64,000 nucleotides of DNA, taken from contig JAGTJU010000010.1 in NCBI GenBank assembly GCA_022184915.1, positions 1 through 64,000 of the forward strand. Direction: 5' to 3'. Origin of the DNA: Myxococcales bacterium (GTDB lineage: Bacteria; Myxococcota_A; Polyangia; Fen-1088). Below, piece after piece: positions 38,124 to 47,957 of this stretch. How positions within the stretch are numbered: the stretch's first letter is position 1; every line of letters starts with the position of its first letter. The notes beneath the pieces were generated by a model that ran no database searches, was not told the DNA's origin, and saw only the letters and a program-made list of their open reading frames with translations. Both the position numbers and the translations under genes were made by a program.

Positions 38124-39310
38124 GGCCGCTCCACCGCCATGGCGATACCCTCGCCGCCCCCGATGCAGAGCGAAGCCACGCCGCGGCGCAGGCCACGCTC
38201 CGCGAGCGCCGACAGCAAGGTGACGAGGATGCGGGCGCCGCTGGCACCGATCGGGTGGCCGAGCGCCACCGCCCCGCCCCACACGTTGACGCGCGCGGGA
38301 TCGAGCCCCAGCATCTGATTGTTGGCCAGCGCGACCACCGCGAATGCCTCGTTGATTTCCCACAAATCCACGTCGCTCTTCGCCCACCCAATGCGTGCGC
38401 ACAGGCGTTCGATGGCTCCAGCGGGAGCTGTGGTGAACCACTCGGGCGCCTGCGCGTGGACCGCGGTGCCCACGATGCGGGCGAGCGGCGTGAGGCCCCG
38501 GGCGCGCGCCGTGCCCTCATCCATCAAGACCAACGCTGCGGCTCCATCGTTGAGCGACGAGGCGTTGCCGGCGGTGATGGTGCCGTCCTTCGCGAAAGCG
38601 GGGCGCAACGAGGCGAGCTTGGCTGGATTGCCCCGGCCCGGCTCTTCGTCGGTGTCGACCCGGACGGGCTCACCTTTGCGCTGAGGCACGGGCACCGCGA
38701 CGATCTCGCCCTTGAACTTGCCGGCCGCGATGGCACTTTGAGCCCGCTCATACGACGCGGCGGCGTAGCTGTCCTGCGCCTCCCGCGAGATGCCTTTATC
38801 GCGCGCGCAGAGCTCGCCACAGCTTCCCATATGGGTGTCTCCGTAGGGGTCCCATAGACCGTCGTGAATCATGGAATCGAGCACCTGCCCGTGCCCCATA
38901 CGGAGCCCCTCACGAGCCTTGGGCAGAAGGTAGGGGGCGTTCGTCATGCTCTCCATGCCGCCGGCCACCACGGCATCGAGATCGCCCGTGGCAATCGCCC
39001 GCGCCCCAAACGCCACGGCGGCGAGTCCAGAGCCACACACCTTGTTCACCGTGACGGCGCCCACGGCGCGTGCGAGCCCGGCGGCGTGCGCAGCTTGGCG
39101 GGCCGGCGCCTGACCCTGACCGGCGCCGAGCACACAACCCATGTACACCTCCCCTACGACCTCGTGGGCGTCTGCCGCGGACAGCCCCGCGCGTGCCACC
39201 GCTTCGCCGATGGCAATGCCGCCCAGCTGCCAGGCCGGCAGGGGGGAAAGCGCTCCCTGGAATGCCCCGATGGGTGTCCGCGCGGCGGACACGATGACCA
39301 CGTTTCGCAT
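38120..39310 (-). CDS. Acetyl-CoA C-acetyltransferase (thiolase)
   Basis: 396 aa. Thiolase family: [17 protein letters not shown], the acyl-accepting cysteine C92 in [54 protein letters not shown] with the base histidine, and [15 protein letters not shown] with the second cysteine. Likely a biosynthetic or degradative acetoacetyl-CoA thiolase paired with hbd; direction of flux cannot be told from sequence. ATG 39310. Confidence 0.93.
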
Positions 39311-39380
39311 GGCGTCTTTCGTCCTTTCGACAAGAGCGCCCCGGCGGTCTGACGACGAGGGCCCTGTCCCTTCATCCTAA

Positions 39381-39398
39381 CGCCGCTTTGGGGCGGCG
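39381..39398. repeat. Short hairpin between thiolase and lipoprotein genes
   Basis: CGCCGC, loop TTTGGG, GCGGCG. Possibly a structured 5' leader of the thiolase operon. Confidence 0.3.
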
Positions 39399-39451
39399 CC
39401 CAATGCTTCCAGGGGGTTATCTCGGCCGAAGGGGAAAGAGCGCCGCAAAAG

Positions 39452-39479
39452 TAGACAAGAAACCCACATGTCTTACTAT
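39452..39479 (+). promoter_or_regulatory. Promoter of NlpC/P60-like lipoprotein gene
   Basis: TAGACA (39452-39457), 16-base spacer, TACTAT (39474-39479). The CATGTC/GACATG inverted repeat brackets the -10. Start of transcription would be at or next to ATG 39487, giving a leaderless mRNA. Confidence 0.5.
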
Positions 39480-39486
39480 AGATGAC

Positions 39487-40083
39487 ATGAGGCGATCGAT
39501 GGCCTGGATCTCCGCCAACTTCTGGCCCCTGCTGCCCGCCCTGCTCGGCCTGGCGGCCATTGGCGTGCTGGCAGCCGGCTGTGGGGGGTGGACCTCGCAA
39601 ACGCCGTGGCCGCTGCGCAGCGAGGGACGCCCGAAGGGCGCACGCGCGGAAAGCCCGCGCCGGCCCGACGACGCAGCCGCGTGGGTCGAGGCCACGCTGA
39701 GACGCCGGGGCTTGAAGTTCGGCACCGACGGGTCGGTCGCAGCCCTCTACTCTTACGCCGTGGCTCGGCACGAGCGCATCGACCCCCGCGCGGCGCGCGC
39801 GGGCGACCTCCTGTTCTTCGATACGTCACGTGATGGCAATGCCTGCGGCACCCACGTGGGTTTGGTGGAGGCCATTGCTCCCGGGGGGGCCCTCAAATTC
39901 CGGGAGCGGCGCGACGGGCGGGATCTGCAGAGCTTTGCCGATCCGATGCGGCCGCGCCGCAGACGCGACGCTCAAGGGCGCGTGGTCAACTCGTTTCTAC
40001 GCCCCCGCCAACCACACGACGAAGACACCAGCCGCTACTTCGCGGGCGAAATGGTCTGCGCCGTGGTGCGTGTCCGCAGCTAG
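39487..40083 (+). CDS. NlpC/P60- or CHAP-like lipoprotein lacking the usual catalytic Cys
   Basis: 198 aa. A signal peptide with lipobox LAAGC predicts a lipoprotein. The region ARAGDLLFFDTSRDGNACGTHVGLVE is the conserved GDLLFF...HVG core of cysteine peptidases acting on cell-wall peptides, including the catalytic His. Where such enzymes have DCSGFV, this one has GTDGSVAALY, so the nucleophilic Cys is absent. ATG 39487 is chosen because MRRSM supplies the positive charge needed before the signal helix; an in-frame ATG at 39499 has a GAGG site in front. A non-catalytic binding role is possible. Confidence 0.65.
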   Translation: MRRSMAWISANFWPLLPALLGLAAIGVLAAGCGGWTSQTPWPLRSEGRPKGARAESPRRPDDAAAWVEATLRRRGLKFGTDGSVAALYSYAVARHERIDPRAARAGDLLFFDTSRDGNACGTHVGLVEAIAPGGALKFRERRDGRDLQSFADPMRPRRRRDAQGRVVNSFLRPRQPHDEDTSRYFAGEMVCAVVRVRS

Positions 40084-40135
40084 CCACACCCACCTACGTT
40101 CGAAAAATTGATCCGGCCTCGCCCTCGCGGTAGCC

Positions 40136-40672
40136 GTGAGCATCATGTCGATCGAAGTCGAACGAGCGACCTTGCCTTGCCAGGTGTGCAAGGCTCAAGT
40201 CTCCGAGCTGCGCCGGGGCCGGTGCTGGGCGTGCTACCAGAAATGGTCAGAGGCACGACCCGTGGGCCGCGGCGCCGCTTGCGAAACCTGCGGCGAGCGC
40301 CGCCGTGACAACCTGAGGTTACTCGAGTTGCACGGGCGCTCAGCAGTCATGTGCCACAACTGTGGAACCCGCGTTCTGCGGATGGACCTGGTGCCCGAAA
40401 CTCTCGAAGGAATCCGGGCGCGCCTGGAACGCGAACGGCGAGGCGCCGAGCAGCGTGAGGGAAAGATCGATGCCCGTTTGTTCCCCCGGGAGCGACGCGG
40501 CGGCGATCGAAGGCGAGAGGCCGGTGAGGCGCGCAGCGAGAACGAGGAACGGCTCGAGCTGCGGTCGGTCGAAGACCTGGTTTTCGAGCTCGGCGACGAC
40601 GAGGTCGAATTCGTGGACCAGACCATGGTGCGCGAATCGCCTCGAGCCGGGGCGTCGGGCAAGGCCGACTGA
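40136..40672 (+). CDS. Hypothetical zinc-ribbon-like protein
   Basis: 178 aa from GTG 40136. Four CxxC pairs in the first 90 residues (CQVC, CWAC, CETC, CHNC) form two likely zinc ribbons. A basic middle (IDARLFPRERRGGDRRREAGE) and an acidic C-terminus (LVFELGDDEVEFVDQTMV) follow. No signal peptide. The basic patch could touch nucleic acid. Not recognised by name; similar proteins seem lineage-specific. ATG at 40145 is a possible alternative start. Confidence 0.65.
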   Translation: MSIMSIEVERATLPCQVCKAQVSELRRGRCWACYQKWSEARPVGRGAACETCGERRRDNLRLLELHGRSAVMCHNCGTRVLRMDLVPETLEGIRARLERERRGAEQREGKIDARLFPRERRGGDRRREAGEARSENEERLELRSVEDLVFELGDDEVEFVDQTMVRESPRAGASGKAD

Positions 40673-40690
40673 GGCGAAAGCGCGAGGTCT

Positions 40691-41128
40691 TCAGGTGCCG
40701 GGAAGCTCAAGCTTCCAGCGTCGCCCCTCGCGCACCAAGGTCAAGACGTAGCGGTCGCCGGTGGCAGAGTGCACTTGCACCTGCGCCTCAGTGTCCGTTT
40801 TTCGCAGCAGACGCGCGCCCGAGGGTTCCCAGGCCGGCGGGGCACGGCCCACCGAGAGAAAGTCTTGGGGACTCAACGCCAGCCGGCCGCTGACCCGCTT
40901 GGCCGATTGACGGCGCTCATCGAGCTGCTTGCGGCTTCGGGGCCCCAAAAGCGCGTAGACCTCGGCCGCGTGCCCGCCGTGGGCCGCCGCGATGAACTGC
41001 TCCACGGTGCGCTCCGGATCCGCGCTGCGCGCCTCCCCGCACGAAGCCAGACCGGCAAACAAGACCACTGCGGTGAGCTTCCGCCACAAGTCCCGCGCGG
41101 GGGCGCCTCCTGCCGTGTTCGTCTTCAT
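40691..41128 (-). CDS. Small lipoprotein with NTF2-like region
   Basis: 145 aa. ATG 41128, MKTNTAGGAP; signal peptide and lipobox LASC. The remainder (PERTVEQFIAAAHGGHAAEVYALLGPRSRKQLDERR, then beta strands QVQVHSATGDRYVLTLVREGRRWKLEL) fits the NTF2/DUF4878 type of small lipoprotein fold. Function unknown. It ends 18 bases from the convergent zinc-ribbon gene. Confidence 0.7.
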   Translation of the reverse strand: MKTNTAGGAPARDLWRKLTAVVLFAGLASCGEARSADPERTVEQFIAAAHGGHAAEVYALLGPRSRKQLDERRQSAKRVSGRLALSPQDFLSVGRAPPAWEPSGARLLRKTDTEAQVQVHSATGDRYVLTLVREGRRWKLELPGT

Positions 41129-41343
41129 GTGTCCGGGGAATGTTGCGGGGCCACGTTCGGCGGGCCACGGACGACGTCGGTAACGTACGAGGTGGCCGCC
41201 CTCGCGAAAACGCGCGGGATGTGCCCGCGCAGTGGGTTCGTTGTAGTCTTGGAGCATCCCGGGGTCAAGCAGGCCCCGGCGCGCTGAATGTAGAGCCCCT
41301 CGAGAGCGTCGAAGCAGCGTAAGCCCACCCAAAGGAGTCTTCG

Positions 41344-42384
41344 ATGAATGCCAACCACCTGCGACGGGAGGCCTCGTGCGCCGCCGAACGGCCCCGGCTG
41401 CCCGCCTTGAGAGACGTACTGGCCGGCGTGGCGGTTTTGGGGCTCGTGTTGGGTCTGAGCGCCTGCGTGGTTCGCCCCGCCCGGGTCTCCTACACCTACG
41501 GCGGCCCCGCGGGCGTGGCCACGGACACCACGGTCTACGTGCGCTCGGCGCCTCCCCCGCCGCTGGCCGAGTACCGCACGGGCGCACCCGGCCCGGGTTA
41601 CTTCTGGGTGGATGGCTACTGGGACTGGACGGGGTACGATTGGACCTGGGTGAGCGGCTACTGGGTGATGGCACCGAATCAGTACGCCTGGGTACGGCCT
41701 CGGTACGTGGTCGTGGGAGGTCGCTGGCTCTACGAGCCCGGCTTTTGGCGAGGCCCGAGCGGCCAGCGGGATTACTACTACGGGCGTCCGAACCGCGCGC
41801 CCGCGGCCCACAGCGGGTGGAGGGCGGCGCCCCCGAACACGGGGACCTGGCGCGCGCCCCCTCACAGCGCCCCGAACCAGCCGGGTGAATGGCGCGCGCC
41901 CCCTCACAGCCCCCCGAACCAGCCGGGTGAATGGCGCGCACCCCCAACGGCGGGACCCGTCCCGGGGAGCCCCGACCCGGGTGGCTGGCGTGCCCCCCCT
42001 TCGGGCTCACCGCCTGTCGCAAGCCCTCCCGCGGGGGACGGCTGGCGGGCTCCTCCGGCCGCAACCGCGGGCCCCCCGAGCCCCCCTCCCCCAAACCCCG
42101 GTGCGGGCGGCTGGCAGAACCCACCGAGCGCTCCGGCGCCAAATCCAGGCAGCGGGTGGACGCCAGCGCCGGTGATGCGGTCACCGGGCCGTGCGCTACC
42201 TGCACCCGCCCCTGCGGCTCCGGTCTACACCCCGATGCCGACCCAGCGCCCCCGCACCCTGCCGGGCGCCCCCGTCGAGCGGGCTCCGAGCCGTGTATCT
42301 CCGGGTCCGGGCCGCGGCTCGCCGCAGCCCGTTGAATCCGCTCCCCCCCTGCAGCGGAGCCGCAGCCGGGTCGCGCCCCGCTGA
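41344..42384 (+). CDS. YXWGXW-type Trp/Pro-rich envelope lipoprotein
   Basis: 346 aa from ATG 41344, with an AAAGGAG ribosome-binding site. A signal peptide and Cys (LGLSAC) suggest a lipoprotein. The central part has the Trp/Tyr pattern of YXWGXW proteins (YFWVDGYWDWTGYDWTWVSGYWV, PRYVVVGGRWLYEPGFWRG). The C-terminal 200 residues are low-complexity Pro/Gly/Trp repeats, including two copies of WRAPPHS.PNQPGE. Such proteins are seen in delta- and beta-proteobacteria and have no known function. Confidence 0.75.
   Translation: MNANHLRREASCAAERPRLPALRDVLAGVAVLGLVLGLSACVVRPARVSYTYGGPAGVATDTTVYVRSAPPPPLAEYRTGAPGPGYFWVDGYWDWTGYDWTWVSGYWVMAPNQYAWVRPRYVVVGGRWLYEPGFWRGPSGQRDYYYGRPNRAPAAHSGWRAAPPNTGTWRAPPHSAPNQPGEWRAPPHSPPNQPGEWRAPPTAGPVPGSPDPGGWRAPPSGSPPVASPPAGDGWRAPPAATAGPPSPPPPNPGAGGWQNPPSAPAPNPGSGWTPAPVMRSPGRALPAPAPAAPVYTPMPTQRPRTLPGAPVERAPSRVSPGPGRGSPQPVESAPPLQRSRSRVAPR
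41848..41931 (+). repeat. 42-base tandem repeat, two copies
   Basis: Copies at 41848-41889 and 41890-41931 encode WRAPPHSxPNQPGE; one base differs (GCG vs CCC region). A third partial copy begins at 41932. Confidence 0.8.
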
Positions 42385-42403
42385 GGATCCACACCCGAGG
42401 CGC

Positions 42404-43954
42404 TCAGAACCTACCCGCGTAGGTGAACTGAGCGCCCCCTTCCGGCAGGGGGGCAAGCCCGTAGAGCTCGCTGTGTGTGTCGCCCATTTCGGGCAAGGCC
42501 AGCAAGACGATGCCCGTGCCCAGCAGCACGGCGCCTCCGTATGTCCCCACGCCGCCCCAGAACTTGTAGCGGCTGGCCTCCGCGTTGAGTTCGTCGCGGC
42601 GTATGGGGTCGTTCCGCGTATTCCGCTCGGCCTCGCGGCGACGGTCGTCCCCTTGCGCGTCTGCCCAGAGGCCCAAGGAAAGACCGGCGGCCCCCGTGCC
42701 CAGCAGCACCCAGCCTGGCACGTCGGCGTACCAAGGCTTCCGCTGGAACTTCACCTGGCCAAGCGGCCTCAAGGAACGTGACGCGGCCACCATGTTGCCG
42801 GCTTCCTCCGCGTTGAGGACGCCCGGCGACTCGCGCCCCGTCGACAGATACCGACCGAGGGCCACTACCCGCGCGGCTTCGAGGCGCGCCAGCGCGTGGC
42901 GGTTCTTGTAACCCGAGCTGAGGTAGAGGCGGGCGTTGAGCCAGGGAGCCCCCTGAAACTCGCCCACCGAGGCCAAAACGACGCTGGAGGCACCGAAACG
43001 TTCGGCAACGCGCCGCACGTAGGCCTCCTCCATCGATCGCCGCTGCTCCGGATCGGCGAAGCGCAGCCAGGTGCCCCGGGCGTCGTTGGTGAGCACGGAA
43101 GGAAAAACGGCGTCGAGCACGATCGTGGTCGTCTCTGTCGCCCGGTCCGGCTCGATGCCCACGGCCCGAGGAAAGGAATCCTTGACCCCCTGCTTGTCGG
43201 GATCGCAGTGCGCCTCGGCCGCGTAGCGGCTCGCTGGTCTCACCACCAGTTCGACCGGCGAAGGCCCTACCAAGTGGCCGTCGACGTGGATGGCGCACCC
43301 GCGGGGGTTCGATTGCAGGACGAGCGGGGCCCCTTCGTTCACCGGGGCGGCCTTGACGAGAGCTGCTGTCACGAAGGTGAAACCCTCGGCCTCGCCGAGA
43401 GGGCGCCCGGGCAAAAGCAGCTTGAGTGCGGATGCGGTGGCGGCCGCTTCGGCTTGTTGCTCGGCACCCGCCTGGGCGGCCAGCAGCACCGCCCCAACCC
43501 GCTGCAGAAGCGTCGTGCCCCGGTCTCCGAGCGGCGCCGCCTCGGAGGCGGTCACCAAGGCCTGAAAGGCGGTCGACAGGGTCGCGGCCACGGCGACGTG
43601 TTCATTGGCCGCCCGGAGCGGCTCGGCCGCCTCCAGGGCCGATTGCACCTGCACCGCAATGGGCTCGGCCAAGCCCCCGGGCGGGAGAGGCTCGAGGGGG
43701 CTCCCCGGCCCCGGCACCCTGAGGTCCCAGTTCAAGTTCTCGCGCAGCCCTCGGGCGAGCGCCTCGAGGAGGTGCGGGGCGGGCCCCGGTGCATCGCCGA
43801 TGACGACCGGCAACAGCAACACCTGTGAACGCCCGCCCCCCGGAGCACGGCTCTCGGGCAACGGCGCGCGCGTGGGTTCGTCTGCCCGCGCGAGCGGAGC
43901 CGCAAGAAGCACCGCCAGAAGCCCTAGACCGTGAATGCTGGGAATGGAACGCAT
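42404..43954 (-). CDS. PEGA-like envelope protein with C-terminal membrane region
   Basis: 516 aa from ATG 43954, fixed by an AAGGAGG ribosome-binding site. A signal peptide (IHGLGLLAVLLAAPLARA) precedes an alpha-rich domain. A PEGA-like unit in the middle (LVLQSNPRGCAIHVDGHLVGPSPVELVVRPAS) is followed by a beta-rich domain. Two hydrophobic segments near the C-terminus (PGWVLLGTGAAGLSLGLWADA, GAVLLGTGIVLLALPEMG) flank a charged region. Lineage-specific surface proteins of this layout are common in Myxococcota; function unknown. Confidence 0.75.
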   Translation of the reverse strand: MRSIPSIHGLGLLAVLLAAPLARADEPTRAPLPESRAPGGGRSQVLLLPVVIGDAPGPAPHLLEALARGLRENLNWDLRVPGPGSPLEPLPPGGLAEPIAVQVQSALEAAEPLRAANEHVAVAATLSTAFQALVTASEAAPLGDRGTTLLQRVGAVLLAAQAGAEQQAEAAATASALKLLLPGRPLGEAEGFTFVTAALVKAAPVNEGAPLVLQSNPRGCAIHVDGHLVGPSPVELVVRPASRYAAEAHCDPDKQGVKDSFPRAVGIEPDRATETTTIVLDAVFPSVLTNDARGTWLRFADPEQRRSMEEAYVRRVAERFGASSVVLASVGEFQGAPWLNARLYLSSGYKNRHALARLEAARVVALGRYLSTGRESPGVLNAEEAGNMVAASRSLRPLGQVKFQRKPWYADVPGWVLLGTGAAGLSLGLWADAQGDDRRREAERNTRNDPIRRDELNAEASRYKFWGGVGTYGGAVLLGTGIVLLALPEMGDTHSELYGLAPLPEGGAQFTYAGRF

Positions 43955-44074
43955 GCCGCCTCCTTGGGGAACCGAACAAACATACCCGCCGCCGGAGCGC
44001 GCGACGCTCGAAATCCGCAGGTGGCGCAGGCGGAGACCCGGGCGTGCCCGCACGCCGCGGCCGGTGTCGAAAGC

Positions 44075-45469
<1,395 letters not shown>

Positions 45470-45577
45470 GGTCAAGACCAAAACATAGCGCCCAGCGCCC
45501 GGAATGACAGGGCGAGCCCGACGAACTTGAGCTCTGCATCCCGCAACGGGGTCGCCAGGACCACCCCGGTGCCGCAC

Positions 45578-46129
45578 TCAGCTGAGCTCTTCGAGCACCA
45601 GGTTCGCGTTCGTGTACACGCAGATGTCCGCCGCGATGCCGAGCGCCTTCTCAACCACGGCCCGCGCAGGCAGCTCCGTCGCTTCGAGCAGCGCCCGACC
45701 CGCCGCCAGAGCGAAGTTGCCGCCGGACCCGATCGCCGCCACGTCGGTGTCGGGTTCGATCACGTCCCCCGTCCCGGAGAGCAGCAAGGTTCGTTCTTTG
45801 TCGGCCACGAGCAGCAAGGCCTCGAGGCGACGCAGCAAGCGATCCGTGCGCCAGTCCTTCGCGAGTTCGACGGCGGCGCGAGTGAGGTTACCGTTGCCTT
45901 CCTTCAACTTGGCCTCGAACTTCTCGAACAAGGTCAACCCATCGGCAGCCGAGCCAGCAAAACCCGCAAGCACGCGGCCTTCGTGAAGCCGACGCAACTT
46001 GCGCGCGGAGCCCTTCATGACGGTTTGGCCCATGGTCACTTGGCCGTCGGCCCCCATGACGACGTGGCCGTTGCGCCGCACGACCAACACGGTCGTGGAA
46101 CGAATGCGAGACGCTTCGGATCGGCTCAT
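45578..46129 (-). CDS. hslV: ATP-dependent protease subunit HslV
   Basis: 183 aa. The threonine-protease peptidase of HslVU. Processing should expose the catalytic Thr in [25 protein letters not shown] (T12/T13 after an 11-residue propeptide, longer than in E. coli). [20 protein letters not shown] and [19 protein letters not shown] are standard. Sits three bases from the xerC stop, so co-transcribed with xerC, and is followed by hslU. Confidence 0.94.
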   Translation of the reverse strand: MSRSEASRIRSTTVLVVRRNGHVVMGADGQVTMGQTVMKGSARKLRRLHEGRVLAGFAGSAADGLTLFEKFEAKLKEGNGNLTRAAVELAKDWRTDRLLRRLEALLLVADKERTLLLSGTGDVIEPDTDVAAIGSGGNFALAAGRALLEATELPARAVVEKALGIAADICVYTNANLVLEELS

Positions 46130-46132
46130 GGC

Positions 46133-47167
46133 TCACTCCCCGGATTTGGGTTCGTGTGTGGGGTTGCTCGGGGCCGGAGCGGCGGGGCGCTCCGCGTGAG
46201 GAGCACCAGCAGCGTGCGGGTGCGCTTTGTCGTAGACGGCCATCAAGTGGTCGATGTCGACCTGCGCATAACGTTGGGTCGTGCGCAGGCTGGCGTGTCC
46301 TAGCAATTCCTGGATCGCTCGCAAGTCGGCCCCTTCGCCGAGAAGGTGTGTGGCGAAGCTGTGCCTGAGCGCGTGGGGCGAAACACGCTTGACGCCCACG
46401 TGAAGTTCGCGCTGTCCCAGCCGGCGCCTGGCCTCGCGAGGGTCGAGCCGGCGCCCACGCCGTGTGAGAAAGAGCGCGGACGGATCGACTTCACCGGCCG
46501 CTTCCGCCGGCACCAGCGCCCCGCGCTTGGGCAGGTAGGCCTCGAGTGCCTGCGCCGCCGCACGGCCCACCGGGACGCGCCGATCCTTGCGCCCTTTGCC
46601 TTGCCGCACGTCCAACACGAGTCCGTTCCCGTCTCGGACCAGATCGCCCACGTCCAAGTTGCAGGCTTCGGAGATACGAAGTCCACCGCCGTAAAGCACC
46701 TCGAAGAGGGCCTGGTCGCGCAGCGCTTCGGCCACGCGATCCTCGGACTTCCGCGCAGGAGGGCCTGGGGCATCGAGCAAACGCGCCGCTTCGTCTTTGT
46801 CGAGGAAAGCGGGTAGACGCCGCCCGCGCTTGGGCCCTCTCAGCGCTCCCACCGGGCTGTTTGCGAGCAGGCGGCGACGCACCAAAACCCGGAAGAAGGT
46901 GCGCAACACCGACAGCTTGCGCGCGATGCTGGTGGCGTCGTTGGTGCCGTGCAGAGAGGCCAACCACGCCCGGCACGCAATCTGATCGAGGTGCTGCAGG
47001 CGAAGGGCACTCAGGTCCGCGTCCTCCCCGCAACGGGCACGGACCGTGAACGCGAAAAAAGCGCTCAGGTCCGCCATGTAGGCGCGCAAGGTGTGAGGGG
47101 AGGCGCGCCGCTCCGCCGCCAGGTGAAGCCGGAACGCGTCGAGCAGGCCAGGTCCGTTCGCTTCCAC
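46133..47167 (-). CDS. xerC: Tyrosine recombinase XerC
   Basis: 344 aa. The catalytic residues are all visible: GGLRISEACNL (Arg), GKGRKDRRVPV (Lys region), HALRHSFATHLL (HxxR), LGHASLRTTQRY (His and Tyr). N-terminal SAM-like domain TLRAYMADLSAFFAF. XerC with XerD resolves chromosome dimers at dif; no dif was identified here. GTG 47167 start. It lies in the trmFO-xerC-hslV-hslU row. A C-terminal Pro/Ala tail of about 30 residues is not part of the fold. Confidence 0.9.
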   Translation of the reverse strand: MEANGPGLLDAFRLHLAAERRASPHTLRAYMADLSAFFAFTVRARCGEDADLSALRLQHLDQIACRAWLASLHGTNDATSIARKLSVLRTFFRVLVRRRLLANSPVGALRGPKRGRRLPAFLDKDEAARLLDAPGPPARKSEDRVAEALRDQALFEVLYGGGLRISEACNLDVGDLVRDGNGLVLDVRQGKGRKDRRVPVGRAAAQALEAYLPKRGALVPAEAAGEVDPSALFLTRRGRRLDPREARRRLGQRELHVGVKRVSPHALRHSFATHLLGEGADLRAIQELLGHASLRTTQRYAQVDIDHLMAVYDKAHPHAAGAPHAERPAAPAPSNPTHEPKSGE

Positions 47168-47212
47168 GACGAGCCAAAGTAAGCGAAAGCCCAGCGGCTA
47201 GCGAGTTTCCCG

Positions 47213-47902
47213 TCACCGGGAGATCAAGGAGACCCATGCGCCGCGCGCAGCCTCGCCCGCCAGCAAACGCGCCGTGGTCGATCCCACCCAGGCGACCGTG
47301 AGGATGGCCGCCACCCGCTGCATCGCAGGTAGTGCCCGCAAATAGCCTCCAGCAAACCATGTGTGAATCACGAACAAGGCGCTCGTGGCCGCCACGGCGA
47401 GCAACGCCGCGCCCCCCAGAGCACGCAACGCCCAGGACGCGCCCGGCTCTGCCAATCGCCCCCCCACCACGGAGAGCGCGGCCAGCAACCCCGGCGCCGT
47501 GGCCAGAACGATCGCGAGGGTGTGCAAGCGCGGGAGCCGATCGGAAGGCGTGAGCGCAACGGCCACGAGCCCCACCGACGACAACACGCCGAACATCGCG
47601 CACGCCCGACCGAGCCAGGGGCGGCCCGGCATGAGCGCAGGCGCCAGCGTCCAGTACACGCCCATGCTCAGCACCAACGCAAGCATGCCTCCCGTCGCCA
47701 GCCGGGCCCCGAGAAGGTTGGGCGCCCCGCCGAGCGCACGCTGGTGAAGCAGATCGCAGAGGAAATTGTGCCAGAAGTGATGCCGGGGGTAGGCCCGATC
47801 GTGGTAGCTGCCGCCCGGGTAGACGGCCGCCGACAGGGCCATCAGCACCAAGAAGGCACTCAGGGCCCCAAGCACGAGGAAGCAGCGAACGCGCAGTGAC
47901 AA
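47213..47902 (-). CDS. DUF998-like six-helix membrane protein
   Basis: About 229 aa from TTG 47902, the best start with a GGAG site. Six hydrophobic helices (FLVLGALSAFLVLMALSAA, GMLALVLSMGVYWTLAPAL, LAIVLATAPGLLAALSVVG, ALLAVAATSALFVIHTWFAGG, and others) resemble DUF998-type membrane proteins. WHNFLCDLLHQRALGG is the conserved first loop. The function is unknown. A longer frame to 48064 has no clear advantage and overlaps trmFO. Confidence 0.65.
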   Translation of the reverse strand: MSLRVRCFLVLGALSAFLVLMALSAAVYPGGSYHDRAYPRHHFWHNFLCDLLHQRALGGAPNLLGARLATGGMLALVLSMGVYWTLAPALMPGRPWLGRACAMFGVLSSVGLVAVALTPSDRLPRLHTLAIVLATAPGLLAALSVVGGRLAEPGASWALRALGGAALLAVAATSALFVIHTWFAGGYLRALPAMQRVAAILTVAWVGSTTARLLAGEAARGAWVSLISR

Positions 47903-47957
47903 GTCGGCTCCGAATTCAAGGGTGAGAGCCCCTCCCCGCCCCCCTATTCGAAGCGTA

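Noticed and set aside
41344-42384. Pro/Gly/Trp repeats as a sign of foreign DNA
   Set aside because: Base composition fits its neighbours; such repeats are frequent in surface proteins.
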